Origin: Paucidesulfovibrio gracilis DSM 16080
Lineage (GTDB): Bacteria > Desulfobacterota > Desulfovibrionia > Desulfovibrionales > Desulfovibrionaceae
Assembly: GCF_900167125.1 (NCBI RefSeq)
Contig: NZ_FUYC01000022.1
Location: 1 to 33,028 of the forward strand
Direction of reading: 5' to 3'
Length of the DNA stretch: 33,028 bases
Made by a program: the position numbers and the translations under genes. The notes under the pieces are model-generated. The model was not told the DNA's origin. It searched no databases and worked only from the letters and a program-made list of their open reading frames with translations. Numbering within the stretch: the stretch's first letter is position 1; the number at the start of each line of letters is the position of its first letter. Shown piece after piece: positions 25,075 through 33,021 of the stretch.

Positions 25075-26106
25075 ATGATTTCTCTGGGAAATATTACAGG
25101 ACTTTCATGGACTGATATCGGGCCTTTTCAGATTCGCATTATTGCTCTTGTAATGGCTGCATATCAGTTCCTGGCACTTCTTTCCGGATCGGAGGGGGTG
25201 GTTTTCAGTGTGGCAATGCGTGTCTATACCGCATTTTTCATTGTTTTTGGTTTGATTTACACTCTCCTTGCAGGGTTTCTTGGCGCTTATTTCCATCTTC
25301 AGGGTGCGGGTTGGATCATTGCGGGGGTGTTGGTCCTTCTCTGCACGCATTTTGCGGCAGAACATGCAGTACGGAAATACTGGGAAGACTGGGCTGCCAT
25401 GATCATGGCGCTGGTCTTTACCCTGACGGCATTCCCAGTGCTTATCTGGGGCTATTTCTGGGGGTACGACCCTTCAGGATTCATTGACTACTATACCGGG
25501 CCAAGCGCCCTCTTTGCCTGGAGCGTCACCGTCAGCGGCATTGCTTTGGGCTTTGTGGTTCTTAAATCCATCAAATGGATTTACCCGTACTTTGCATTGA
25601 TCTACCGCAGCCTGGCTTTTGGCATCGCGTGTGCCGTTATGGTCCATCCCCAACTGCTGGGACGAGTCTGGCAGACCTCCTGGAATGCCCAAGGCAGTCT
25701 GGAACAACGCGGCTATCAGGTCTGGGATACCATTGTGCATTCCGGCACCGAATACGGCACGTCGGTCCTCTCCTTCTTTGCCGTGGGCTTGGCCCTGGCC
25801 CTCTATGCCGCCTGGGTAAACCGCTTTCGCAAAGGTGCCTTTATCTTTTTCCAGTCGTTGGAGACCGCCAAGGAAGGCTTCTTGACCGTCAGCATCTTCC
25901 ACTACATTGGGTGGGGCATTGCAGGGGCATTTTCCACCCTGGGGCGCATGTTGATTGTTCGTCGTCTGCCGCTTGCGGAGCGTCCGTTGTTCCGTCGCAT
26001 TTTGTTGGAGGGCAACTGCGGACCAAAGGCATTGACTTATCTCCAAGGTGACGACAGCGCCACAGCTGGGGAACCTGCCAAAACCGTTGGGCAACATGCT
26101 GTGTAG
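25075..26106 (+). CDS. Polytopic membrane protein of unknown function
   Basis: I do not recognise this 343-residue protein. Hydrophobic stretches near residues 20-37, 43-70, 79-97, 106-131, 145-164, 171-190, 231-252 and 270-296 predict about eight transmembrane helices. A charged C-terminal tail (about 297-343) is probably cytoplasmic by the positive-inside rule. The loop between helices 6 and 7 (about 191-230) is polar and has several Trp/Gln. Aromatic clusters such as WGYFWGYDP near the fourth helix stand out. Start ATG 25075 follows GAGGGGG. The gene is followed by a small two-helix membrane protein and then a strong terminator, so the pair forms its own operon. Transporter, channel or enzyme function cannot be decided. 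Confidence 0.8.
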   Translation: MISLGNITGLSWTDIGPFQIRIIALVMAAYQFLALLSGSEGVVFSVAMRVYTAFFIVFGLIYTLLAGFLGAYFHLQGAGWIIAGVLVLLCTHFAAEHAVRKYWEDWAAMIMALVFTLTAFPVLIWGYFWGYDPSGFIDYYTGPSALFAWSVTVSGIALGFVVLKSIKWIYPYFALIYRSLAFGIACAVMVHPQLLGRVWQTSWNAQGSLEQRGYQVWDTIVHSGTEYGTSVLSFFAVGLALALYAAWVNRFRKGAFIFFQSLETAKEGFLTVSIFHYIGWGIAGAFSTLGRMLIVRRLPLAERPLFRRILLEGNCGPKALTYLQGDDSATAGEPAKTVGQHAV

Positions 26107-26217
26107 CAACTTGGATTTGGGGCAGTATTACCGGCTTACGGGCCGCTGAGGGAAAACAGGGCCGCCGCTCTCACGTAGGCGAGGTTCGCAAACAATGGAT
26201 GCAGGAGTCGACAACAC

Positions 26218-26520
26218 ATGTCACAATCTCAAAAGATGATGCCGGGTGCGCTGAAATACCTTTTACTTCTGGTGCTCGGCAGTGGATTGACCGTTCTTCC
26301 GGTCATCGGCGTGCTCTATGCAGGCTGGTTCATTTTCAAAGGACGTGCCCTTGTAAACAGCATGCGCGAAGAACAGGCCCAGGACCAGGGACGGCAATAC
26401 CGCCCCTTCCCGCAGTGGATCTACACCCTGTTTTTGATCATGAACTGGGTCATCCTGCTTGCGGCGTTGTTCAATTCCCTGGTTTGGGTTGTTGTTGCCA
26501 TGGAGTTGAGCACGCTGTAG
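26218..26520 (+). CDS. Small two-helix membrane protein of unknown function
   Basis: A 100-residue protein with two predicted membrane helices, about residues 12-39 (YLLLLVLGSGLTVLPVIGVL) and 66-94 (IYTLFLIMNWVILLAALF). They are joined by a hydrophilic loop rich in Arg, Glu and Gln. ATG 26218 has AGGAG about 11 bases upstream. It lies 111 bases after the larger membrane gene and 17 bases before a strong terminator. Its size and place suggest a subunit or regulator of the upstream membrane protein, but no family is recognised and this partnership is inferred from position only. Confidence 0.75.
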   Translation: MSQSQKMMPGALKYLLLLVLGSGLTVLPVIGVLYAGWFIFKGRALVNSMREEQAQDQGRQYRPFPQWIYTLFLIMNWVILLAALFNSLVWVVVAMELSTL

Positions 26521-26537
26521 CCGTCGCTGCCGCCGCC

Positions 26538-26570
26538 AAAGCCGCACAGACCTCTGTGCGGCTTTTTTTT
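26538..26570 (+). terminator. Strong rho-independent terminator
   Basis: AAAGCCGCACAGA (26538-26550) pairs with TCTGTGCGGCTTT (26553-26565), and eight T lie at 26563-26570. It ends the two-gene membrane operon. Confidence 0.92.
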
Positions 26571-26719
26571 GATCGGACCCAATTCCCCTTCAGTGACATC
26601 GTCGCGTATACGTCGCCATTTTGCTTTGCACGCCTCTCGCCAAATCCTCGGAAGCCGCCCCGCCATCGTGGATAATCAACGCCACCATTGCTTCTTCCCC
26701 CGCCTTTTTCCACATTATC

Positions 26720-26748
26720 TTGCAAGAGGAGAGGATCATCCGTATGTT
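26720..26748 (+). promoter_or_regulatory. Promoter candidate for the small protein/flavoprotein pair
   Basis: TTGCAA at 26720-26725 and TATGTT at 26743-26748 have 17-base spacing. A second TTGCAA at 26747-26752 overlaps the -10 box, so the self-complementary hexamer occurs at both ends and could be a dimeric binding site. The ATG follows at 26787 with AAGGGG before it. Confidence 0.4.
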
Positions 26749-26786
26749 GCAAAGAATGGAAAACCTTCGAACACAAGGGGAATCCC

Positions 26787-27134
26787 ATGAGTGAAAACGC
26801 CTGCAAACAATGGCTCAACGAAGTCAACTGGGACATGATCCATGAAGACGCCGTGACCATGTACCTCGAATGGGGCAACAACAACTGGAAGGATGCGCTC
26901 CGGCCTCCGGTGGCGGACTCGGACGGCTATTCCATCTATTTTGTCGTGGATACCTGGAACGCGCCCAAGGTGGTGCTCATGCGCATGGACAAATACGGCT
27001 CCACCACGCTCTGCGAAAAGCAACTCCCGGAGCCGTTGGCCTCGGAGTACTTGCAGTCCATCGGCGGACTCAAAGGCATCCATGAGCTGTCACCGGAAAT
27101 CCGCTCCTGGCTGGAACAGGAGTTGGACGAATGA
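26787..27134 (+). CDS. Small acidic protein of unknown function (DVU0772-like)
   Basis: A 115-residue acidic cytoplasmic protein rich in Trp, Glu and Asp. The segment HEDAVTMYLEWGNNNWKDALRPPV, here noted only as a region at about residues 16-39, followed by YSIYFVVDTWNAPKVVLMRM, resembles the DVU0772 family of Desulfovibrio hypotheticals as I remember it. No domain of known function is evident. Start ATG 26787 with AAGGGG is preferred to the longer ORF at 26688. Its stop overlaps the start of the flavoprotein gene as ATGA (27131-27134), so the two are translationally coupled and probably made in fixed ratio. Confidence 0.82.
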   Translation: MSENACKQWLNEVNWDMIHEDAVTMYLEWGNNNWKDALRPPVADSDGYSIYFVVDTWNAPKVVLMRMDKYGSTTLCEKQLPEPLASEYLQSIGGLKGIHELSPEIRSWLEQELDE

Positions 27135-28492
27135 CGCGGGAACCTGATTTGCAACGCTACGATGCCATCATCATCGGTGCGGGACCGGCCGGGGGTGAAG
27201 TTGCCTCCCGGCTGGCCCGGGCCGGAAAATCCGTAGCCATTGTGGAGTCCCGTGGGTATGGCGGCGTTTGTCCGCTGCGCGGCTGCAACCCCAAAAAACT
27301 CTTGCTCTCAGGCGCGGAAACAGTGGCCAGCGCCCAGAACATGCACACTCGCGGGGTGACGGGCGAACTGCACGTGGATTGGAACGAGCTGCAAATCTTC
27401 AAAAACTTCTTTGTGGATCCCATCCCCGAAGCAGCGGAAAACCACTACCGCGAACAGGGAGCCACCACGCTGCACGGATTGGCGCGCTTCACCGGACCGA
27501 ATACCGTAGCCGTCCAAAGCGAGGAAGGAGCGCTACAACTCCAGGGTGAACACATCCTTGTCACTCCTGGCATGACCCCGCGTCAGCTTGACATCCCCGG
27601 TTCGCAGCATCTGCACATCAGCGACGATTTCCTGGAACTGGAACGTCTGCCGCAGCGACTTGTATTCATCGGCGGAGGTTTCGTGGCCTTTGAGTTCGCC
27701 CACATTGCGGCCCGGGCCGGTGCACAGGTCACCATACTCTGCCGAAGCACGCCCCTGAAGCGTTTCGATCCCATCCTGGTGGACGACCTGGTCCAGGCGA
27801 CACGGCACGCCGGTGTCGATGTCCGCCTGAACGCCCCCACCCATGAGGTCAAAGAAATCAAAGACGGGTTCCGCGTCCTCTTCGGCAAGGGCCAAAGCGT
27901 GGACACGGACGCGGTATTCAATGTGGCCGGGCGCGTCCCCGACCTTGCTCCGCTGCAACTGGATGCGGCCAACGTGGCCCACGGTCCCGGCGGCGTGAGT
28001 GTGAACCAGTTCATGCAATCCGTCTCCAATCCCAAAGTCTATTGCACCGGCGACGCCGCGGACACGCCCTTCGCCCTGACCCCCACGGCCACCATCGAAT
28101 CTGCCGCTGCCGCTGAAAACATCCTGCACGGCAACCATTCCCAGGTGGACCACAATGGCATTCCATACGTCTGCTTCACCATCCCTCCGCTGGCAGCCTG
28201 CGGGGAATCCGAAAGTCAATTGCAGGCCCGCGGCGCGGAGTACAAGGTCATGCATCGCGACCTTTCCCAAGTCTTTGCCTGGAAGCGCCTTGGCGAGGGA
28301 CACGGCCGCAGCCGGGTCTTTGTGGACGAAAAACACGACCGGGTGCTCGGTGCGCACATCTTCGGGCATAATGCCGAGGAAATGATCAACCTCTTTGGAC
28401 TGATCATCCGCAACGACATCCCGCTTTCACAGGTCCGATCCACGGTGTGGGCCTACCCCACCTGCGGCTACGAATTAAAATACATGGTCTGA
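27131..28492 (+). CDS. FAD-dependent pyridine nucleotide-disulfide oxidoreductase (lipoamide dehydrogenase/mercuric reductase-like)
   Basis: A 453-residue flavoprotein. An FAD-binding GAGPAGGEVA at residues 16-25 is followed by the redox-active disulfide pair in GGVCPLRGCNPKK (C-x4-C), a second Rossmann motif FIGGGFVAFEFAHIAARAG for NAD(P)H, the second FAD motif YCTGDAAD and a C-terminal dimerisation domain. Where lipoamide dehydrogenase and glutathione reductase have the catalytic His-Pro-Thr near the end, this protein has AYPT followed by CGYELKYMV, so the His-Glu pair is missing. It probably reduces a small thiol, quinone or other acceptor with NAD(P)H. The substrate is unknown. It begins inside the stop codon of the preceding small gene and ends just before a terminator. 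Confidence 0.9.
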   Translation: MTREPDLQRYDAIIIGAGPAGGEVASRLARAGKSVAIVESRGYGGVCPLRGCNPKKLLLSGAETVASAQNMHTRGVTGELHVDWNELQIFKNFFVDPIPEAAENHYREQGATTLHGLARFTGPNTVAVQSEEGALQLQGEHILVTPGMTPRQLDIPGSQHLHISDDFLELERLPQRLVFIGGGFVAFEFAHIAARAGAQVTILCRSTPLKRFDPILVDDLVQATRHAGVDVRLNAPTHEVKEIKDGFRVLFGKGQSVDTDAVFNVAGRVPDLAPLQLDAANVAHGPGGVSVNQFMQSVSNPKVYCTGDAADTPFALTPTATIESAAAAENILHGNHSQVDHNGIPYVCFTIPPLAACGESESQLQARGAEYKVMHRDLSQVFAWKRLGEGHGRSRVFVDEKHDRVLGAHIFGHNAEEMINLFGLIIRNDIPLSQVRSTVWAYPTCGYELKYMV

Positions 28493-28497
28493 CCATC

Positions 28498-28540
28498 GGG
28501 CCACGGAAGCGACACCACTTCCGTGGTCCCCCCCTTTTTT
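28498..28540 (+). terminator. Rho-independent terminator after the flavoprotein gene
   Basis: CCACGGAAG (28501-28509) pairs with CTTCCGTGG (28518-28526). GGG (28498-28500) and CCC (28528-28530) extend the stem past a bulged T. Six T lie at 28535-28540. It begins 6 bases after the stop codon. Confidence 0.85.
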
Positions 28541-28651
28541 CCACCATTCGCCAAACCTCCATGAAAAGGTAACCTGGTCGGCACACATCTGCTGTATTGC
28601 TTTGGCTCCACTCACCAGACGAGCCGGCATCGCCCGGCATGGAGGGAATCC

Positions 28652-28924
28652 ATGGCCGCTGCAACGCAGACCACCGCTTCTCGGAATTGTTCTCTACGCT
28701 CCCGCAACGGCACCGCGTTTTCCAACGGGGAAACAATCCGCCCCCGCCCTGCAAAACAGGGAACCCGAAGCCCTTGGTTCGGCATGCGTCCCTGGTTTTA
28801 TGGTACGCTGCTCATCCTTTCCGCGCTGCTGTTCCTTTTTACGCCGAACGGCAATGCCAAATCCATCCATGGAACAACCGCGCGACACTCCACAGAAAAC
28901 GACCTTAGGGGCTTATTGAATTAA
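28652..28924 (+). CDS. Possible small membrane or exported protein
   Basis: A 90-residue ORF with GGAGGG 6 bases before ATG 28652. The first 45 residues are Arg/Thr/Ser-rich. One hydrophobic segment, WFYGTLLILSALLFLFTP at about 48-65, could be a single transmembrane anchor or a long signal peptide ending near NGNAKS, leaving a short polar tail. No family is recognised. It sits between two terminators facing opposite genes and has no clear promoter, so its reality rests on the ribosome-binding site and the hydrophobic segment. Overlapping ORFs in other frames (from 28597 and 28602) look like shadows. Confidence 0.45.
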   Translation: MAAATQTTASRNCSLRSRNGTAFSNGETIRPRPAKQGTRSPWFGMRPWFYGTLLILSALLFLFTPNGNAKSIHGTTARHSTENDLRGLLN

Positions 28925-28945
28925 TTCTTTTTTAATTCCTTTCGG

Positions 28946-28982
28946 CGGGGGCCAACCTTTGTAAGGTAAGGTTATGCCCCCG
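28946..28982. repeat. Large imperfect stem-loop after the 90-residue ORF
   Basis: CGGGGGC (28946-28952) pairs with GCCCCCG (28976-28982), and inside it AACCTT (28954-28959) pairs with AAGGTT (28968-28973) around an 8-base loop. It has no T-run, so it is a poor intrinsic terminator, yet 13 pairs in 37 bases are unlikely to be chance. Confidence 0.5.
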
Positions 28983-29000
28983 TCCCCTCCTTTTCCCCCA

Positions 29001-29031
29001 AAAAAAAAGGAACGACCAAAGCCGTTCCCTC
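29001..29031 (-). terminator. Rho-independent terminator after the glycosyltransferase gene
   Basis: On the minus strand GGAACG and CGTTCC (plus-strand 29023-29028 and 29009-29014) form a stem extended by one G-T and one A-T pair, with an 8-base loop and a long T-run (29001-29008). It lies about 50 bases past the glycosyltransferase stop. Confidence 0.8.
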
Positions 29032-29082
29032 CATCCGGCGGCTCCCACTGCAACCGACCGCCAGCTCCAATTCCTGCCGGGG

Positions 29083-29883
29083 TTACGGCTCCCAATGGCC
29101 ATCTTCCTCCACGCGGATATATTTTTGAAACGCATAATAGGCGCCTGCACAGGCATTGATGAATCCGGCCCGGCCATCCAACAATCCCAGCTTCAACAGA
29201 TAGAGCTTGAAAAACCGAACCTTGGCATGGGCAATGGCCCGCACCAGACCGCCCTTGCGTCCCTTGGCGCGCAACGCGTCCGCCCCCTGTTGGGCATACG
29301 AATTCATCTTGTCCATGTGCTCGGCAAAATTCCGGTACGGGTAGTGAACAATATCCCCAAGCAACCTTTTGGTCTCGCCTTTCGGAGAAAAACGGTAGTG
29401 CGCGCCGGACGCGCTCACGTCCATGCGATGGGTGCGAAAGACCCGCAGCAGTCGGTCCGGATACCATCCTGAATGCTTCATGAAACGATTGAAATAGAAG
29501 GAACGACGGTTCACCCAATACCCGGCCAGGGATTCCGGCGGCGTACCGTGGAGAAGAGCATCCTGGATATCCCGACGCAGTGTGTCGTCCAGGTATTCAT
29601 CCTGGTCCAAACTCACCACCCATTCGGTTTGGACATTGTCCAGGGCATGGCGAAACTGATCCACAGGACCGGGCCAGGCCCGCTTGATGATCCGCGCCCC
29701 ATGCTGCTCCGCAATTTCCACGGTGCGATCCGATGACAGGGAATCCACCACAAGCAGCTCGTCGCAAAACGCCAGGGAACGCAGACAACGGTCCAACAAT
29801 CGTTCGCCGTTGTAGGTCAGGACCAATCCTGTAATACCGCCGGAAGCAGAGGGCCGACGACCCGATGTATCTGAAGAATGCAT
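29083..29883 (-). CDS. Family 2 glycosyltransferase, WaaE/LgtF-like
   Basis: A 266-residue GT-A enzyme. GLVLTYNGERLLDRCLRSL at the N-terminus, VVDSLSSDRTVEIA and the metal-binding DQD of VSLDQDEYLDD are the nucleotide-sugar binding elements. The C-terminal part (HYPYRNFAEHMDKMNSYA and a Lys/Arg-rich helix) resembles the WaaE/KdtX branch, which adds a hexose to the inner core of lipopolysaccharide. A peripheral cytoplasmic location is expected. No clear Shine-Dalgarno sequence precedes ATG 29883. It lies 69 bases downstream of fliI on the same strand with no terminator between, so it may be read with the flagellar genes. A role in LPS, flagellin or other glycan modification cannot be separated here. 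Confidence 0.85.
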   Translation of the reverse strand: MHSSDTSGRRPSASGGITGLVLTYNGERLLDRCLRSLAFCDELLVVDSLSSDRTVEIAEQHGARIIKRAWPGPVDQFRHALDNVQTEWVVSLDQDEYLDDTLRRDIQDALLHGTPPESLAGYWVNRRSFYFNRFMKHSGWYPDRLLRVFRTHRMDVSASGAHYRFSPKGETKRLLGDIVHYPYRNFAEHMDKMNSYAQQGADALRAKGRKGGLVRAIAHAKVRFFKLYLLKLGLLDGRAGFINACAGAYYAFQKYIRVEEDGHWEP

Positions 29884-29952
29884 GGCGGCAACATACGCGA
29901 AAACGAGGAGGGAAGGAACCTGCGAAAGCCGGTGTTTCTTGATGGAAAACGA

Positions 29953-31296
29953 CTACTGTTTGGGCTTGGCGGACGGTCCCTGGCCCTGAGCCAGTTCCAC
30001 CAGCTTGATAAAACTGGTTTCCAACGGCTCTTTCTCCTCCACGAGCTGACGGAGGTATTGGTTGATGGGACCGCGCATGGCAATGGCCTTGTCGATTTCC
30101 GGATTCGAGCCTTTTTGGTACGCGCCGATGTTGACCATATCCTCCACACGTTGATAGGCGGCCATATGTCCCAGAACGGTTCTTCCGGCACTTAAGGCTT
30201 CCTTGGGCGTAATGTCCGAGCGGAGACGACTGATGCTCTTGAGCACGTCGATGGCCGGGAAATGTCCCTGATCCGCCAGAGCGCGGGTGAGTACGATATG
30301 TCCGTCCAGAATGGAACGCGTGGCATCGGCAATAGGTTCCGTGAAATCATCCCCATCCACGAGCACGGTATAGATACCGGTAATGGATCCTTTGGCGCTT
30401 TTCCCGGCCCGTTCCAAAAGTTGCGGCAACTGGGCAAAAACCGACGGCGTGTATCCGCCACGTGTCGGAGGTTCCCCGGCCGCCAGCCCCACTTCACGCC
30501 CGGCCATGCAGAAACGGGTCACGGAATCCATCATCAGCAAAACGTCTTTGCCCTGGTCACGGAACCACTCGGCAATGGCCGTGGCCGCGTGCGCCGCACG
30601 CATGCGGATGAGCGGACTCTTGTCCGACGTGGCCACCACCAGAACACTGCGCGCCATGCCTTCCGGACCAAGATCGCGCTCCATGAATTCCACCACCTCG
30701 CGGCCACGCTCTCCCACCAGACCGATGACATTCACGTCGGCTTTCGTGGTCCGGGCGATCATGCCCATGAGCGTGGATTTCCCCACGCCCGAACCGGCCA
30801 TGATGCCCACGCGCTGCCCCTTGCCCAGGGTCAACAAGCCGTTGATGCTTCGCACGCCCACATCCAGCGGCTCCACAATGCGTGGACGCTCCAAGGGGTT
30901 GGGTGGCTCGTTGTGCAGCGGCACCTGCGTTTCCGGCGCAAAGGCGCCCTTGCCGTCCAGCGGCTCGCCAAAGGCATCGACGGCACGACCAAGCATGGCC
31001 TGCGCCACCGGCACCACGGGCGGAGTGGAAGAATTACGAATCAGACTCCCCGGCTGAATACCGCGCATGTCCCCATAGGGCATGAACAGGCAGGCTCCGT
31101 CACGGAACCCCACAACCTCGGCGGCAACACACTGGTCTGATTGCGCATCGGGCAGCAAATGGCAAACCGATCCGAGCGGAGCGCGTATGCCCTGGCCCTC
31201 GGCAATAAGCCCCACCACTTTGGTGACCTTGCCGTACGACCGGCACGGTTCCATTTCGCGGATAAGGCGCGCCGCGTCCGCCGGAAACAGTCCCAT
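29953..31296 (-). CDS. fliI: Flagellum-specific ATPase FliI
   Basis: A 447-residue F1-beta-like ATPase that powers or assists export of flagellar subunits through the type III apparatus. Walker A is GSGVGKST at 168-175, Walker B is the hydrophobic strand ending in VLLMMDSVTRF, and EPPTRGGYTPSVFAQLPQLL and the end region QGHFPAIDVLKSISRL are typical. Start ATG at 31294-31296 is 2 bases after the fliH stop with GAGGAG just upstream. The longer ORF from 31362 would overlap fliH and is less likely. FliH is its known inhibitor and partner, encoded directly upstream. Confidence 0.97.
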   Translation of the reverse strand: MGLFPADAARLIREMEPCRSYGKVTKVVGLIAEGQGIRAPLGSVCHLLPDAQSDQCVAAEVVGFRDGACLFMPYGDMRGIQPGSLIRNSSTPPVVPVAQAMLGRAVDAFGEPLDGKGAFAPETQVPLHNEPPNPLERPRIVEPLDVGVRSINGLLTLGKGQRVGIMAGSGVGKSTLMGMIARTTKADVNVIGLVGERGREVVEFMERDLGPEGMARSVLVVATSDKSPLIRMRAAHAATAIAEWFRDQGKDVLLMMDSVTRFCMAGREVGLAAGEPPTRGGYTPSVFAQLPQLLERAGKSAKGSITGIYTVLVDGDDFTEPIADATRSILDGHIVLTRALADQGHFPAIDVLKSISRLRSDITPKEALSAGRTVLGHMAAYQRVEDMVNIGAYQKGSNPEIDKAIAMRGPINQYLRQLVEEKEPLETSFIKLVELAQGQGPSAKPKQ

Positions 31297-31298
31297 GC

Positions 31299-32036
31299 TC
31301 AGGACTCCTCGCCGGGCAATGGCAACGCGAGCTGATCCAGAATGATTTGCACGCCCCGCCACCGGCCATCCACATCGTTTTCGACCTTAGCATTTTCCGC
31401 TTCCACCACCACCCCGGCCTCCATGGACGAATCCGGCTTGACCATCCATTTGACCAAGTTGGGATTGGTGTGTCGGGCCTGCTGGAGCAATTCCTCCAGG
31501 AGGTCCGCGTCCTCAGGCGCACAACGCAGGGTCAAAAATCTGTCACTCTCCAGACGCTCCAGCGCCTGCTGAAGCAGCATCTCCAATGCCTCGGCCCGAC
31601 GCTGGGCCATTTCAATCCCCAGGGTGGTCTTGATCGCAGACTGAATCAGGTCAAGGAAGTCCGCTTTGCGCGCTTCCCACACCACATCCGCCTGGGAACC
31701 AATGCTCTCCAACACCTGTCCAAGCCCTGTGGCCGTATTTTCGAGCTGCTCCTGCAACATTTGCTCGCCCTGGCTCAACCCCTGCTCCAAGCCTTCCTGG
31801 CGGGCCTGTTCCCGGAGTGCCTCAGCCTCCTGCATGGCTTTCGTAATAATGTCCTTGGCCATGCTCTGGGCTTTGGCCCGAACGCGGGTCACGAACTCCT
31901 GGTCCATGGCCTCGTCCCACGAAAGCCGCTTCTTGCCCTCCAACTCCTGGATGGACATGCGGTCCGGTCCGGGAGTATCCACTCCCAGAAAAACGCGTCC
32001 GGGTTGTTGCGCATTCTGCCGATCAGATAAAGACAT
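31299..32036 (-). CDS. fliH: Flagellar assembly protein FliH
   Basis: A 245-residue cytoplasmic regulator of FliI. After a polar N-terminus there is a long helical, Glu/Gln/Ala-rich region (AMQEAEALREQARQEGLEQG), which resembles the FliH coiled coil. A C-terminal domain related to the V/F-type ATPase E/delta stalk follows, ending DGRWRGVQIILDQL. The start at 32034-32036 (MSLSDRQ) is chosen because AGAGGTGG precedes it. It overlaps the last 14 bases of fliG, indicating tight coupling. It lies between fliG and fliI in the standard flagellar order. Confidence 0.93.
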   Translation of the reverse strand: MSLSDRQNAQQPGRVFLGVDTPGPDRMSIQELEGKKRLSWDEAMDQEFVTRVRAKAQSMAKDIITKAMQEAEALREQARQEGLEQGLSQGEQMLQEQLENTATGLGQVLESIGSQADVVWEARKADFLDLIQSAIKTTLGIEMAQRRAEALEMLLQQALERLESDRFLTLRCAPEDADLLEELLQQARHTNPNLVKWMVKPDSSMEAGVVVEAENAKVENDVDGRWRGVQIILDQLALPLPGEES

Positions 32037-33021
32037 CGCCCCCACCTCTGCTGATGGCAATCTTGCCCTCGTCCTCCAGGCGGCGGACGGTCTTGACGAT
32101 ATTTTGTTGCGCGGTCTCCACTTCCGAAAGCTTGACCGGACCCATGATTTCCAAATCTTCCTTGATCATGGCCCCCGCACGTTCCGAAAGGTTGGAAAGG
32201 AACTTGTCCTTGAGATCGTCGCTGGCTCCCTTGAGCGCCAGGGTAAGGTCTTCGTTGGACACTTCCTTGAGCAATTCGCGGATGGAACGGTCGTCGATGG
32301 CCTTGATGTCCTCGAACACAAACATGAGGTTGCGGATTTCGTCGGCCATTTGCGAGGATTCCTCCTCGATTTCCGCCAGCACTTCTTCCTCGGTTTCGCG
32401 ATTGACCGCGTTGAGGATTTCGGCCACGGATCCGACGCCGCCGACCTTTTTGCCTTCCTTGCCGCCAATGGCGATAAGCTGGCTTTGCAAAACCTTGTCC
32501 ACTTCCATGAGCATCTCCTCGGCCACGGCTTCCAGCTTGGCAAGACGCATGAGCACCTCGGCGCGCACGCCGGAAGGCAGGCTTTGGATCAATTCCGCGG
32601 CCTGTTCCGGATGCAGATGGCCCATGATCAACGCCAGGGTCTGCGGATGTTCATTTCGCAAAATCTGCGCCAGGATCTTGGGACTCACGTTTTCCAATTC
32701 CTGGAACGGAGTCGGTCCGGTGGCGATATCCAGGCTGTCGAGGATGTACTTCGCGGTTTCGCTGTCCAGGGTCTTGGTCAGCAATCGCTTGACCTGCTCC
32801 GAGCCGCCCATGAGCATTTCCGCTCCGTAGGCCAACTGCTCGTTGAATTCCTTAAGAACGTCAAGCACGTCCTCTTTGGGGATGGAATCCGTTTCGAGCA
32901 TGGCCTTGGAGACCGCCGCGATTTCAGCGCGTTCCATGCGCTTAAACGCTTCGGACGTAAACTTCTCCCCCAGGGCGAGAAGCACGATGGCGGTCTTTTG
33001 CTGCCCGGTGTATTCGGCCAT
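32023..33021 (-). CDS. fliG: Flagellar motor switch protein FliG
   Basis: A 332-residue rotor protein of the C-ring that binds FliF and FliM and receives torque from the stator. The EHPQ motif is at 124-127, and the C-terminal torque helix carries the charged DDRSIRELLKEV segment, closely like the E. coli protein. GPVKLSEVETAQQNIV and the end domain are normal. The complete gene is inside the window: ATG at 33019-33021. The seven bases before it on the coding strand read TAGATAA and contain stop codons, probably the end of fliF just outside. It heads the visible fliG-fliH-fliI block. Confidence 0.98.
   Translation of the reverse strand: MAEYTGQQKTAIVLLALGEKFTSEAFKRMERAEIAAVSKAMLETDSIPKEDVLDVLKEFNEQLAYGAEMLMGGSEQVKRLLTKTLDSETAKYILDSLDIATGPTPFQELENVSPKILAQILRNEHPQTLALIMGHLHPEQAAELIQSLPSGVRAEVLMRLAKLEAVAEEMLMEVDKVLQSQLIAIGGKEGKKVGGVGSVAEILNAVNRETEEEVLAEIEEESSQMADEIRNLMFVFEDIKAIDDRSIRELLKEVSNEDLTLALKGASDDLKDKFLSNLSERAGAMIKEDLEIMGPVKLSEVETAQQNIVKTVRRLEDEGKIAISRGGGDVFI

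Noticed and set aside
28580-28592. Sigma-54-like GGCAC...TGC element upstream of the 90-residue ORF
   Set aside because: The GG and GC pairs are separated by 9 bases rather than the required 10.
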